12,298 bases of DNA from Circinella minor (lineage: Eukaryota; Mucoromycota; Mucoromycetes; Mucorales; Lichtheimiaceae): contig JAEPRB010000587.1 in assembly GCA_016758965.1 (NCBI GenBank), forward strand, positions 1 to 12,298, given 5' to 3'. This document shows positions 1 through 8,334 of this stretch, piece by piece. The position numbers were made by a program, and so were the translations under genes. The notes beneath the pieces are model-generated. The model was given only the letters and a program-made list of their open reading frames with translations. It made no database searches and was not told the DNA's origin. Numbering within the stretch: the first letter of the stretch is position 1; the number at the start of each line of letters is the position of its first letter.

Positions 1-3
1 AAG

Positions 4-19
4 ATAATAATAATAATAA
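4..19. repeat. ATA/TAA trinucleotide microsatellite
   Basis: About five uninterrupted ATA units at the window edge, followed by a purine-rich AT stretch. The 1-179 interval otherwise shows no coding sequence. It contains one CACGTG palindrome near 118, an E-box-like sequence with no demonstrated role here. Confidence 0.7.
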
Positions 20-179
20 GAAATAAAAGAGATGATAAGAAAATCGGCTATTTTGGGAGAAGGTTTCGGTAGAATATTTCTTCCCAAATTATGCCATATT
101 CGGTGGCCAACTCCATCACGTGAGTGCTAAAGTGGATGAGGCCGGAAAACCTCACACACAACGTGTCAATAATAAGAAG

Positions 180-251
180 TCTCGGATAGTATAGTGGTCA
201 GTATCCCCGCCTGTCACGCGGGAGACCCGGGTTCAATTCCCGGTCCGAGAG
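180..251 (+). tRNA. tRNA-Asp (anticodon GTC)
   Basis: This 72-nt gene folds as a complete cloverleaf without an intron. The 7-bp acceptor stem pairs TCTCGGA (180-186) with TCCGAGA (244-250), with discriminator G251. The anticodon stem CCCGC/GCGGG encloses the seven-base loop CTGTCAC (211-217), so the anticodon is GTC at 213-215, reading Asp codons GAC/GAT. The TAGTATAGTGG segment matches the A box, and GGTTCAATTCC (230-240) the B box, of the internal RNA polymerase III promoter. CCA is not encoded, as expected for a eukaryotic nuclear tRNA. All stems pair perfectly, so it is probably functional. It is the only feature here that looks like an active host gene. Its GC-rich body stands out sharply from the AT-rich flanks. 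Confidence 0.97.
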
Positions 252-253
252 AA

Positions 254-261
254 TTTATTTT
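254..261 (+). terminator. Pol III T-run terminator of tRNA-Asp
   Basis: TTTATTTT begins three bases after the tRNA 3' end. A run of four T residues on the non-template strand is the usual pol III stop, and the position is right. Nothing else supports it. Confidence 0.6.
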
Positions 262-1081
262 GCTGCTGCTATAAATAGTGTTATAATTATTATATTGTAG
301 CCATAAATAGCAGTAACTCTACTTTTCCTTTTTTATTATTATTCATTTGTGATATCTCTTTTGTAAGCGTATTTTATTTTTATATTGCCACGTAGTTAAT
401 CCATATCACTGTCACATCATCATAATAATTATCAAACACATAGTCAACTCTCAGTCATGAACACATATATTATCATTATTACCTTATTATATACCTTATA
501 AGTAGTTTAGAAAATATATAAATACTCCTTCATATTTTATATAATAAAACATTATCTTTTCAACTTATACTTTATTTATTTATTATCTTTTGTTCTATTC
601 TATTTCTAATTGGCTACGGTGTTATCCGCCAAAATATATTATAACAATTATTAATTAGTTATTTTTAATACTAACTATACTTCTTTTACTAGAGCTCTCT
701 TTTATTTCTCTATTATTGTTTAACAGAATGCTGATTTTTGTCCACACTAATAATGACACCAAATCGGACTGCTCTCCAAAATGCAAATGGGGACTACCAA
801 GATAAAATTAAAGCAGGAATTCAAAATTGAAGCTGTACAAAAAAAAAACTAAGTCTTCATTATTTAGTTTGACTTAGATAAAAAAAAATCATGTAAAACT
901 TTCTTATTGAAATGCTTTAACAAAGTTTTCACTTATTCAAAGCTCTTGAATTATCACAAAAATTTTTAACTAAGTAATTTTATGTATATCATCTAGAAAA
1001 GTATAAGTAGGTATTTTATTTTTATTGTATTTATATATTAAAAGTGGAGTGATTAAATTGTCTTTAATTATATACTATTAT
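262..1081. other. AT-rich intergenic stretch, no gene seen
   Basis: These 820 bases hold short A and T runs and frequent stops in all frames. I see no splice-consistent coding block, RNA gene or long repeat. The right end is set by the terminal stop codon of the MULE pseudogene on the opposite strand. Confidence 0.6.
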
Positions 1082-1377
1082 TTATTTTTGTTTTCTAACT
1101 GTATTTCTTAGATCTATTACATTCTATAAAATATTATTCAAATTTTGCCTTGCTTGATTACATTCTTCTAATTGATCAGGCGTCATATTCAATAAAGTAT
1201 GGTTCAATATGTCTACTGATGACGTTATTTTCGATATAATATTTTTCTGAGCTCTTATAAATGAATTTCTTTAATTTTATTATTATCAGCTTCATTAAGA
1301 GGTCTAATAGGTTGTACTAAACGAGAGATACCAACACAATAGAGAGGAATATCACAGACGCGATTACAAAGGAAAAT

Positions 1378-1422
1378 ATGTTTGCATAATATATTATTAA
1401 AATAAAAGTCAGGACAGGCACA
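1378..1422 (-). other. SWIM zinc-finger block of the MULE pseudogene
   Basis: The 15-residue stretch CACPDFYFNNILCKH has the CxCxnCxH spacing of the SWIM finger, a probable DNA- or protein-binding module near the C terminus of many MULE transposases. All four zinc ligands (Cys, Cys, Cys, His) are intact although the catalytic core is not. An intron with donor GTAAGT at 1563 probably lies upstream; its acceptor is not clear. Confidence 0.85.
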
Positions 1423-1834
1423 TGAATGCAAAACGCCTTATCAAACAGCCATTTCATTATAGATATTTTCTTTTTTGAACGACTTATGCATATCTATATA
1501 TACAATAGATTACTTAATAATCATTACAGCATGAAACAGGCCTTATAAAGCGTTTTTACTTACTTTCTAAGCATCTACAATTGAAATATATTCTGCAATG
1601 GTATCATCATCAAGTTTATATGCTGTTTTTTTCTTCTTTTGTTAAGCTCACATCTTCGAATCCATAAAGAGTTTGAGGTATAGATTGTCTATATGCGCAA
1701 TCAACAACTTGAGTAAGAACCCAGAAAATATAATCAATTCTATGGTTCCTTGTTCTTTTGAGATAATGAGTTTTTAATTGATTATGCTACAATTTAATAA
1801 GATTATTGATATGGAATTCAGCACCCTATTATGA

Positions 1835-1891
1835 CTGAAAGATTAGATAAAAGCAGTTATAATTATAGTTTGTTTTGATAATATCACGTAC
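1835..1891 (-). other. Intron in MULE pseudogene (57 nt)
   Basis: Donor GTACGT follows WSKVRQE; the acceptor is ATCTAATCTTTCAG with a CTAAT branch candidate. Splicing lets the reading move on to the catalytic-Glu block, which opens with two stops. Confidence 0.7.
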
Positions 1892-2118
1892 CTCTTGCCG
1901 CACCTTGCTCCACGTTTCTCTCTTAGGATAATAATAATCAAGAATGTATGTATAAAACAATATATATTCAATAAGGCAATACTGTCAGAATTCGTTCTAC
2001 TGTATATCAAATTCTTCGAGATTTTTTCCATACATTAATGAACTTAAATAAACATAAGCTTTTTTACATAAAGCTTTAAAATCTGTAGTACTAATCGAGC
2101 TTTTGATCTATTAATGAT

Positions 2119-2174
2119 CTGTTAGAGAAAATGTATATGTATATAAGAAAAAATTATTTAAGTTAGTAACATAC
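2119..2174 (-). other. Intron in MULE pseudogene (56 nt)
   Basis: The donor is GTATGT directly after AACAG, and the acceptor is CTCTAACAG. Branch-like CTAAC motifs occur just inside both ends. The MULE-like reading resumes after the acceptor, although it needs a frame correction soon afterwards. Confidence 0.7.
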
Positions 2175-2338
2175 CTGTTTAACTTTTTTTTTCATGCTTA
2201 TCTAATATACCAATGACAAACTAGAATTTGGACTTTAGTACCAAACGTAGACAAAATAGCATCCATTTCAGTTATACTACTACAATTGATTATGATACAG
2301 GATTTTTCAGAAGAAGTTGACCATGATGTTTTTGATCC

Positions 2339-2625
2339 CGTATATGCTCTTTTAATATTCATAAATGGTGTTTTTTATTTTCGAGATGAAGCTTTTTTTT
2401 AATCATAAATGGCGTTTTTTATATTCGCAAATGTTATTTTTTTTAATCGCAAATAGTGTTTTTTTATTTCCCAAATGGTATTTTTGAATCCGTCAGTGCT
2501 CATTTATTAATCGCAAATGGCGTTTTTTTTATTTCGAGGTAAACATCATCAATATTCGTGAATGATATTTTTTTTTTCGATAGTTGCATTTTTTTTTCCA
2601 TAAGGAGCGTCATAATTTTTCGTGT
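2339..2625. repeat. Degenerate T-rich minisatellite, about 20-25 bp period
   Basis: Roughly twelve diverged tandem units share a core like TCGCAAATGGCG followed by a T-run of five to nine. Clear examples begin near 2424, 2447, 2469 and 2511. Unit length varies, mostly through the T-run, so no frame is kept and it is not coding. It lies at the 5' break of the MULE pseudogene, which suggests that it replaced, or grew within, the lost transposase 5' region or its terminal repeat. Confidence 0.75.
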
Positions 2626-3800
2626 TGGAGGTTTTAATTTTCGCGCATTCTGATTCTTTTATTCGCTCTGAAGGTTTCTTTTTTCATGCTTGGTAACGCA
2701 ATTTTCAAGAGCTCTGCTGCTATTTCCGCTCTAAAGTTATAATAATCCGTAGATAATAACTGAATATTCGATGATGAGATAATTAATTATTATTGCTTAT
2801 TATATTTATATCTTTATATATAACATTCATTATTTATAGTATCTACAACATATAGGAACTATCTGTATAAAAATATAACTATTATGGAACAGTAAAATAA
2901 TCATACATAGCTTAAAGAGATTATTTACCCACAGCAGTAAAAAAAAAAAGGAAAGATTCCGATCAGTCATCTTTTCCCACCTTATTCTTTCCTTTTTTGA
3001 TAAAGAAATACACAAAGTCTTTATTTCAATCTAACAAAGGTAAAAACTATAATAATAACTGTCTTTTTTTTCTTGATATGTTTATCTTGTGAAAGAGGGC
3101 AAAAAAAAGCAAAGAACCGAACCGAGAGGTAAGTGGTATAAGGTTGGAGAAAACAAAACGACAATTGGACTGAAGCAATATGACCGTACTCAACATGCCA
3201 GAGAGGAATACCAACAATATTAAGAAAAAAAAGCATTCTAATGGGAATGATTTATATGTCTGAAGGAAGGGGAACCTCATGGTTAGGACAAAAAAAAGTA
3301 TGCAAAAAGGTTATAAGATTAACAGTTACCGAAACTTTCAAGACATGCTTTGCTTTGGTAATATATAGAACGAGCATCTCAACCAACAATGTAGTCAACA
3401 ATCGTACATCAATATTGAACGCAATGAACGTCAATATATACCAGCGTAAAAACAGTATTACAAAAAAAAATTAAAGAACAAGCAAGCAACTACTTGTTTT
3501 CTAACTCACCAAACAAAGCTATTTTTAAAATTTAAAAAGAAGATGTTACTCTTGCAGCAAGCTCTAATATTTTTTCTACGCCAAATATTATTAATGGAAC
3601 ACCACACGTTATCAAAGAAGCACATGGATGATGAAAAGACAAAGAGTGAATAAGGTATTACAACTATAAATTGTATTTCAAGTAGTGTTGTTTTTATGGC
3701 TAATATATCATTATTATTATTATCAATAAAGTATATACATAAATTCTTTTGGATAATCGACTCTCTCTTATTGGACGTTTTTGAGTATGTTGTTATAGAT

Positions 3801-3824
3801 ATGAGGATGGTTTCCATCCCTCAT
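3801..3824. repeat. Short inverted repeat (hairpin)
   Basis: ATGAGGATGG is followed after a 3-nt TTT loop by CCATCCCTCAT. This is a 10-bp stem with a single bulged C. Its role is unknown. Confidence 0.6.
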
Positions 3825-4020
3825 AATCATGTTAGCTCAAAATCCTTGATCAGTATACTAGATATATGATGTCCCATCCAATCATATACTGAATCCCTTC
3901 TGGACAAATGCTTCGTAATATATATCTATATTCTCCCGTTTATATTATAAGTAGTACCATATATTTGAGGCTGTACAATTTATCTCAAGAAAATACTCAT
4001 GTATATCAAAGTATTATATA

Positions 4021-4051
4021 CTGTTAGGTAATATTCATTTTTACCCAACAG
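4021..4051. repeat. Inverted repeat TGTTAGGTAA / TTACCCAACA
   Basis: An 11-bp stem (including outer C/G) with one A-C mismatch encloses a 9-nt loop. It begins with TG and ends with CA, which recalls LTR or integrase-type element termini, but the unit is only about 30 bp. It could be a small hairpin relic or part of a larger element's end. Confidence 0.6.
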
Positions 4052-4351
4052 AATATAGTGTTCTACTGATAAAAGAATACGTAGATCTAGCATTATTATC
4101 TCATCCGAACGTTCAGATGCGGATGGATATATTTTCATCCAACCCGACTATCCAATGATCCAATAGATTCAAAGTTGTAATGCGTCAACGAGGCTACTTA
4201 TAAAAGAGCATAAAAATATTGCATTAAAAAGTATGCCGTGTTCTTAATTTATTTTCAGGTAGCAAGTCAATAAATGTGATTAATATTATTCTATTCAACT
4301 CGAAGATTTATCAAACTTTTTAGATCTATACTTTTCGAATGATCTAATCCC

Positions 4352-4804
4352 AAAGATGCCGAAATGTTATTACTCGTCCCAGTTCATTATATCTTTTATA
4401 CCATATTATTCCTAACATTATTTATGCTACAACATTCCCTATATTATTTCAAAACAATAATGATATTTTGACCGTTCCTATAATAAATAATAGCAAATAC
4501 CATTGTTCAAAAAAAAACAATCCCTAGAATAATTCATTACCATTACCCCAATGATATGTATAACATAATTAACAACGCTAATAATCTCGCTATTCCATAA
4601 TATCCATATATCCATTATTCAAATCCAAGTATACGAAGCGTAATATCAATCCATATCCAGAACACTTTTTTTTAATAGTTATTGTTTCAATAGTTATTGG
4701 CACAAGCTATATAATCTACCTGAAGAAAAATAAAATAAGATACCAATATCACTAGTAAACAAAAACATCATAGTGATATAACTTGGAAGAAGAGGTGTGT
4801 GTAT
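4352..4804 (+). repeat. Left arm of a long near-identical inverted repeat
   Basis: Read forwards, this segment matches the reverse complement of 11843-12298 almost base for base. By eye I count five substitutions and one GT-repeat length change in about 450 bp, roughly 99% identity. All five substitutions are transitions, and four lie at CpG/TpG positions. Identity ends internally at a GT run (about 4796-4804). The outer end cannot be fixed: base 4352 pairs with the last base of the window, so the repeat may continue to the left. The arm shows no convincing ORF. It is a terminal inverted repeat of a large element, or one of two opposed copies of a dispersed repeat. Confidence 0.95.
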
Positions 4805-5474
4805 AAAGAAATAGTGATAGCATTTATCAATTGTCATGCAGAATATCAGGCTGGATAAGATTAATTATGTTAAGATAATGATATATTACAAGGCAGGAGT
4901 TTTTTTTATAAAATTGAGCAGCAGCATTGTGTTGTATTCAATAAGGTCCATGGGTCAATAAAGCCAATTGTCGTGTAAGATAGATTCGTCGTCGCACTCA
5001 AGTTACTGTCGTCAGCAGAGAATATTCGTAATGTAATTGTTAAGGTGACAGAAGATTTTCATAGTTATTGTATATATACGGTATGTCGGTTCGTGTAAAA
5101 AAACGGTATGAAGAGTAAATTAATCATATAAAAAACTTGCCAAAGTCAATTAATCTATCTCCAATCATTTATATTCTATCAAAAAAAAAAGAACGTGTAG
5201 TGCCAAATGGAGCATATATTTTTTTCATAATATAAAGTTTAAAGTTCTGTCTTAAGTGAACGTTGTTTTTCGCATGCGGCTATATTCATCATGTAGCATT
5301 GTAATCGTTTAGTATCAAGTGATCTTTCGAAGTCCATTATTCGGATCAGTGGTTCAAGTATTTTGCTGACAGAAGTATAAATCTTTTAGATGTATTTGAA
5401 GATGAGTAAATATAAATAAGAATAAAGAGGAACCTAAACAGAAAAGAATTTCTCCAATGTACAGTATGTTCGGC
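4805..5474. other. Inner flank of left repeat arm, no gene recognised
   Basis: This interval is less stop-rich than its surroundings. About 63 codons are open on the minus strand around 4910-5060, a shorter plus-strand frame overlaps them, and a 48-codon minus-strand frame ends near 5251. None contains a motif I recognise, and both strands being open at once argues against simple coding. They could be fragments of a decayed element gene. Confidence 0.4.
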
Positions 5475-5552
5475 TTTTTAATAGATCAACCTCTTCCTGC
5501 CTCGCTTCGCTCCGGGTCATTTAACGGCATACGATTTCGCTGCGCATTCGCT
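5475..5552 (+). repeat. GC-rich dispersed repeat island, copy 1
   Basis: A GC-rich patch in AT-rich DNA. It contains CCTCGCTTCGCTC, then GGGTCATTTAACGG, then CGCTGCGCATTCGC. Its first 35 bases (TTTTTAATAGA...CCTGCCTC) match 10131-10164 in the same orientation. Its CTTCGCTC and GGGTCATTTA(A/G)CGG parts match the island at 11020-11100. It is probably a terminus or body fragment of a dispersed transposable element. Confidence 0.7.
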
Positions 5553-5567
5553 AGGGAAAAAATGGTT

Positions 5568-5760
5568 TAATTTGAGGTTGTGGAAAAAAAATGCTATATC
5601 TGAGGTTGTAGAAACAAAATGCTTTATATGAAGCTGTGAAGACAATTTGCTGTATCTGAGGTTGTCGAAACAAAATATTTATATAAAGTTATAGAAACAA
5701 ATGCCGTATCTGAGGTTGTGGGATCAAATGCGTTATTTGATATTGTGGGGAAAAAAATAA
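5568..5760. repeat. Degenerate minisatellite, about 25-30 bp period, seven units
   Basis: The unit core is TATCTGAGGTTGTAGAAACA followed by AAATGC. Units begin near 5571, 5596, 5626, 5652, 5681, 5706 and 5733. Lengths range from about 25 to 30 bp and so do not keep a reading frame; the minus strand shows a recurring TTSDTA peptide only by chance of translation. It starts immediately after the GC-rich island at 5475-5552, and the two may belong to one element. Confidence 0.8.
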
Positions 5761-6146
5761 TGTACTTTAAAAGAGAGAAGAACTTTTTTTTCCTTTTTAT
5801 TATCATTTTACATATCAATAATATAAGTCTTGTCTCGTCTTGCAAAGTCCGGCGGATTCTGAAATTTTTTTAACGATATGCGTGCGTAATATTGTAAACC
5901 AGATAATAATATGTGCATATTTTCGCTCGCGTCTTATGAATGTTTTTTGTATATGTTATTATTATCCTCTATAATTTTTTACACTTCATTTCAACTCAAA
6001 GATCGACATGGATCATTAAATTGCAACATTTTATACGAAAGATCATTCTGAAAGCTAATTACATTGACTCAAACTTGGTGTATGCGTGTTTATTATATGA
6101 TTAAAAATAAAAGAAATAATAAAAGAAATGATAAAAAAAAACTGCT
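5761..6146. other. AT-rich stretch 3' of the Crypton gene, no gene seen
   Basis: There are frequent stops in all frames and no RNA gene. The right end (about 6100-6140), read on the minus strand, is the 3' flank of the Crypton gene: an AATAAA overlaps its stop codon (6146-6151) and T-rich runs follow, a plausible polyadenylation region. The Crypton's left boundary should lie in or near here, but I could not fix it. Confidence 0.5.
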
Positions 6147-6861
6147 TTATTCTTCAACTCTTGTAGTCCACTTTGTTCGGTTTTCATACATCCAATTTAT
6201 TGACTTGTTACCTAGCACTATACGTCTGTCATCAATCTCTTTTAAAGCAGCTTCAGGGGTAAGTTCGTATTTTTCTTGATAAGCCTGAATTTCACGAATA
6301 ATAGTCGCGTGACGATTGACCCATTTATCATCACCCCTTCGCCACTTGGTTTTCCAAGTACGTTCGAGCTCAAAGACTGCAGGTGAACCAGATAAGCCTG
6401 TATGCCATTCACGCCACAAGTCATACAGATTTGTAATGCCACGGCTCATCTTGTAATGAGGAGGATTGTCTGCAGTACTGGATGTGGTGATGACGTTGTT
6501 GGTTGGGGTGTTGTTAGTATGTTGAGCAGGAATTCCAACGTTGGATATTGTTCTATTGATAGCTGCAGTGTTTGTGGTAATAGGTAATGAAGTGGATGGT
6601 GCAGATGGTGTAAATGATTGGTGACTGTTTTGGATGTATGATGGGTCGACTTGTAATGAAAATGGGACACGACCAGAAAGGAGATCATCCAGAAATTGTG
6701 ATGTACGCTGTGATTGTTGTTCTATGTTATGGGTTAATGAAGCAAGACGGGCAGAAACATCTGTGTGCATTGCACGGTCATAATCATGCATTAATGGCAT
6801 TGCCATTTGAAGGATAAGATCCTGTGGTGTTGGTGCTTCATTCATCGACCTAGTCAATTTG

Positions 6862-6922
6862 CTATAAGTTCTTCAGCTAGTAAGTGAAACACAAAATAGC
6901 TTTTTATTTTTATTTTACTTAC
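6862..6922 (-). other. Intron 2 of the Crypton gene (61 nt)
   Basis: Donor GTAAGT interrupts an AAC codon after YITFK (phase 2), and acceptor CTTATAG resumes as N-K-L-T-R-S-M-N-E. The earlier AG (TTACTAG) would put a stop directly after the join, so the later acceptor is preferred. Confidence 0.85.
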
Positions 6923-8262
6923 TTTTTAAATGTGATGTATTGGGGATCCTGGAAAAGAGGAGCATTCCAAATGGACAGGCATGGATAAAGCTCTTGCAGG
7001 GGTACTGAATCGTGAAGGAATACAACACTGAGCTGTCGAAGCATTTGAAGGAAACCATCGGCAGCGATGCTCTGATCACCATGTTCATGACCTCGATTGA
7101 TTCGCTCTTGCCATACTTCAACCATTAGGAATACTTTACGACAGAGTTCGGGGTCGGGTTTTTCAATCGCACGACGTAAGTAAAAGCGACCGCCATCTTT
7201 GTGGAATCCTGCCATAACACGGAGCAGTGCTCTTGGAAGATTTGTGAGATATGCTGACTCCAATGCATCATTTGTCCAACGTCCAGCACGTCGAATATCA
7301 GATTCCCCTGCACCACGAATGTCAGCCATTTTTGCACCAGACTGTCGACCAGCATGCGTTTTCGCCATACTACGAATATGACAGGCCTTGAACCCTTTTT
7401 CAATGGCATCATAATGTGCCTTGGGCTGCATTTCCTTCGTATTATCAACGTTATCACCTTTACATAATTTTATATTATACCAAGATTCAGGTTTAGTCAT
7501 ATTGGGGAAAGGTTCTTGTACAACGATCTAACGGTGGAATAGGTATAATGCTAGCGTCATCCAAGGGCAGGTCTTGATATCGTCATTTCGGATACAAGAA
7601 CCGTATTGAGGCTTACCGAATTTGTTTGTTTTTCCATGGTTAATTAATATAACCAAAGCATGACATTCGATATCAGGAGTTACGCCTTCGCCTTCCAAGG
7701 ATAAAGTTTGCGCATCAGGCAAATCGAGGGAACGAACATTTTCACCACGCAACAGACAGTGATGAGATAATAGTAACATCATTGCATTTCGGTAATGCTC
7801 ACTTCGATCCTTGCGCAAAAAATAGTCGACAACTTAAGCAAGTTTTTCTGTTGTCGAATATCCATCGAAAATAGTTCCTGCAGCACGATCTTCATAATTA
7901 TCACGTCTCTTTTGTCGATCCAATATCCTTGCATTCTTCAATAAGTTTTTTACAGCGTTGATACGTGTTTGGTTTTCCATGACATTGACACCTGCTGTAA
8001 GCTGCTCATTATAAAGAGCAGTAATTGCACTGACATACTGATCGATTGTTGAAAACCCAATAAGACGAATGGACTCTTGCTCTTGAGAAGATAAATTTTC
8101 AACTTGATCCATTTCTTCCTCATTGTCATTTTCAAGATGTAGTTCTTGATCGCCATTGCCATCGCCATCGGAATCGCCAGAACCGTCAGAAAGCTCCTCA
8201 TTCTCCATTTCCTCTGTATTTCTCTTTCTTCTACCAGGAGTGCGTCGCTCTCTACCAAGAAC

Positions 8263-8334
8263 CTGGATCGAATTATTTAGTTTGAATGAAATAAATTTGC
8301 ATTAACGTTTTGCATAAATAAAAATGATACTTAC
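8263..8334 (-). other. Intron 1 of the Crypton gene (72 nt)
   Basis: Donor GTAAGT follows LFLQEK in phase 0. A branch candidate ACTAA lies about 20 nt before the acceptor ATCCAG. Removing it continues the frame as VLGRERRTPG into the acidic region, which is a strong test of the exon join. Confidence 0.9.

Larger units (their letters stand above)
1082..2327 (-). pseudogene. Decayed MULE (Mutator-like) transposase with SWIM zinc finger
   Basis: No long ORF survives, but translating the minus strand piece by piece recovers a Mutator-like DDE transposase in order. (1) About 2327-2175: INCSSITEM ... FGTKVQILVCHWYIR, matching the MULE block around the second catalytic acid (normally IDCS) and the CxWH motif; here Asp is Asn (codon 2287-2285), and two stops follow CHWYIR. 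(2) After an intron at 2174-2119: ALCKKAYVYLSSLMYGKNLEEFD, then YPKRETWSKVRQE. (3) After an intron at 1891-1835: HINNLI, then HNQLKTHYLKRTRNHRIDY. This is the catalytic-Glu block, usually NN-x-IESWHNQLK, but Glu is Lys (1795-1793) and the Trp position is TAG (1789-1787). (4) SWIM finger CACPDFYFNNILCKH at 1422-1378 (CxCx9CxH), then LVQPIRPLNEAD. (5) After a one-base frameshift near 1262, a helical tail ending at TAA 1084-1082. The N-terminal part, including the first Asp, is missing; a minisatellite abuts the break. It is certainly inactive. Family assignment rests on motif recall, not on a search. Confidence 0.85.
2626..4351. other. No recognisable gene; AT-rich with weak open frames
   Basis: Open frames occur here, the longest being 103 codons on the minus strand at 3506-3817. 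Others at 3021-3280 and 3252-3434 overlap on both strands. They are rich in Phe, Ile, Asn and Lys, as expected of random AT-rich DNA, and I recognise no domain or splice structure. Purine and pyrimidine runs at 2940-3010 and 3060-3110 are low complexity. The only ordered elements are two hairpins, listed separately. The interval could hide a very old transposon remnant, such as the lost N-terminal half of the MULE. Confidence 0.5.

Noticed and set aside
3021..3280. Overlapping hydrophobic minus-strand ORFs
   Set aside because: Two frames of the same low-complexity stretch are both open and rich in Phe and Leu from T-runs. A membrane protein is not supported.
3506..3817. 103-codon minus-strand ORF
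   Set aside because: Composition is dominated by Ile, Asn, Phe and Lys, with no recognisable motif or splice context. Similar frames appear by chance in sequence this AT-rich.
3799..4240. Solo LTR between the two small hairpins
   Set aside because: TG/CA ends and ATCC-type repeats are present, but no polypurine tract, primer-binding site or target duplication was seen.
2330..5760. CRISPR array from the tandem repeats
   Set aside because: Repeats are degenerate, adjacent and without unique spacers of constant length, in a eukaryotic sequence. They are minisatellites.
5624..5845. Repeat protein with TTSDTA motif
   Set aside because: It arises from translating the minisatellite. Unit lengths are not multiples of three and the frame is lost between units.
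6402..6817. Plus-strand ORFs opposite the Crypton C-terminal exon, and similar frames at 7199-7381 and 9415-9630
   Set aside because: They are antisense shadows of the Crypton and helicase coding sequences, without motifs of their own.
7528..7836. TAA/TAG read as amino acids (alternative genetic code)
   Set aside because: Only two in-frame stops occur in a 779-codon gene, and TAA is used as its normal terminator. Nonsense mutation is the simpler explanation.
7500..7850. Extra introns that would remove the Crypton stops
   Set aside because: No GT donor and AG acceptor pair surrounds either stop without deleting conserved recombinase sequence, and the frame is the same on both sides.
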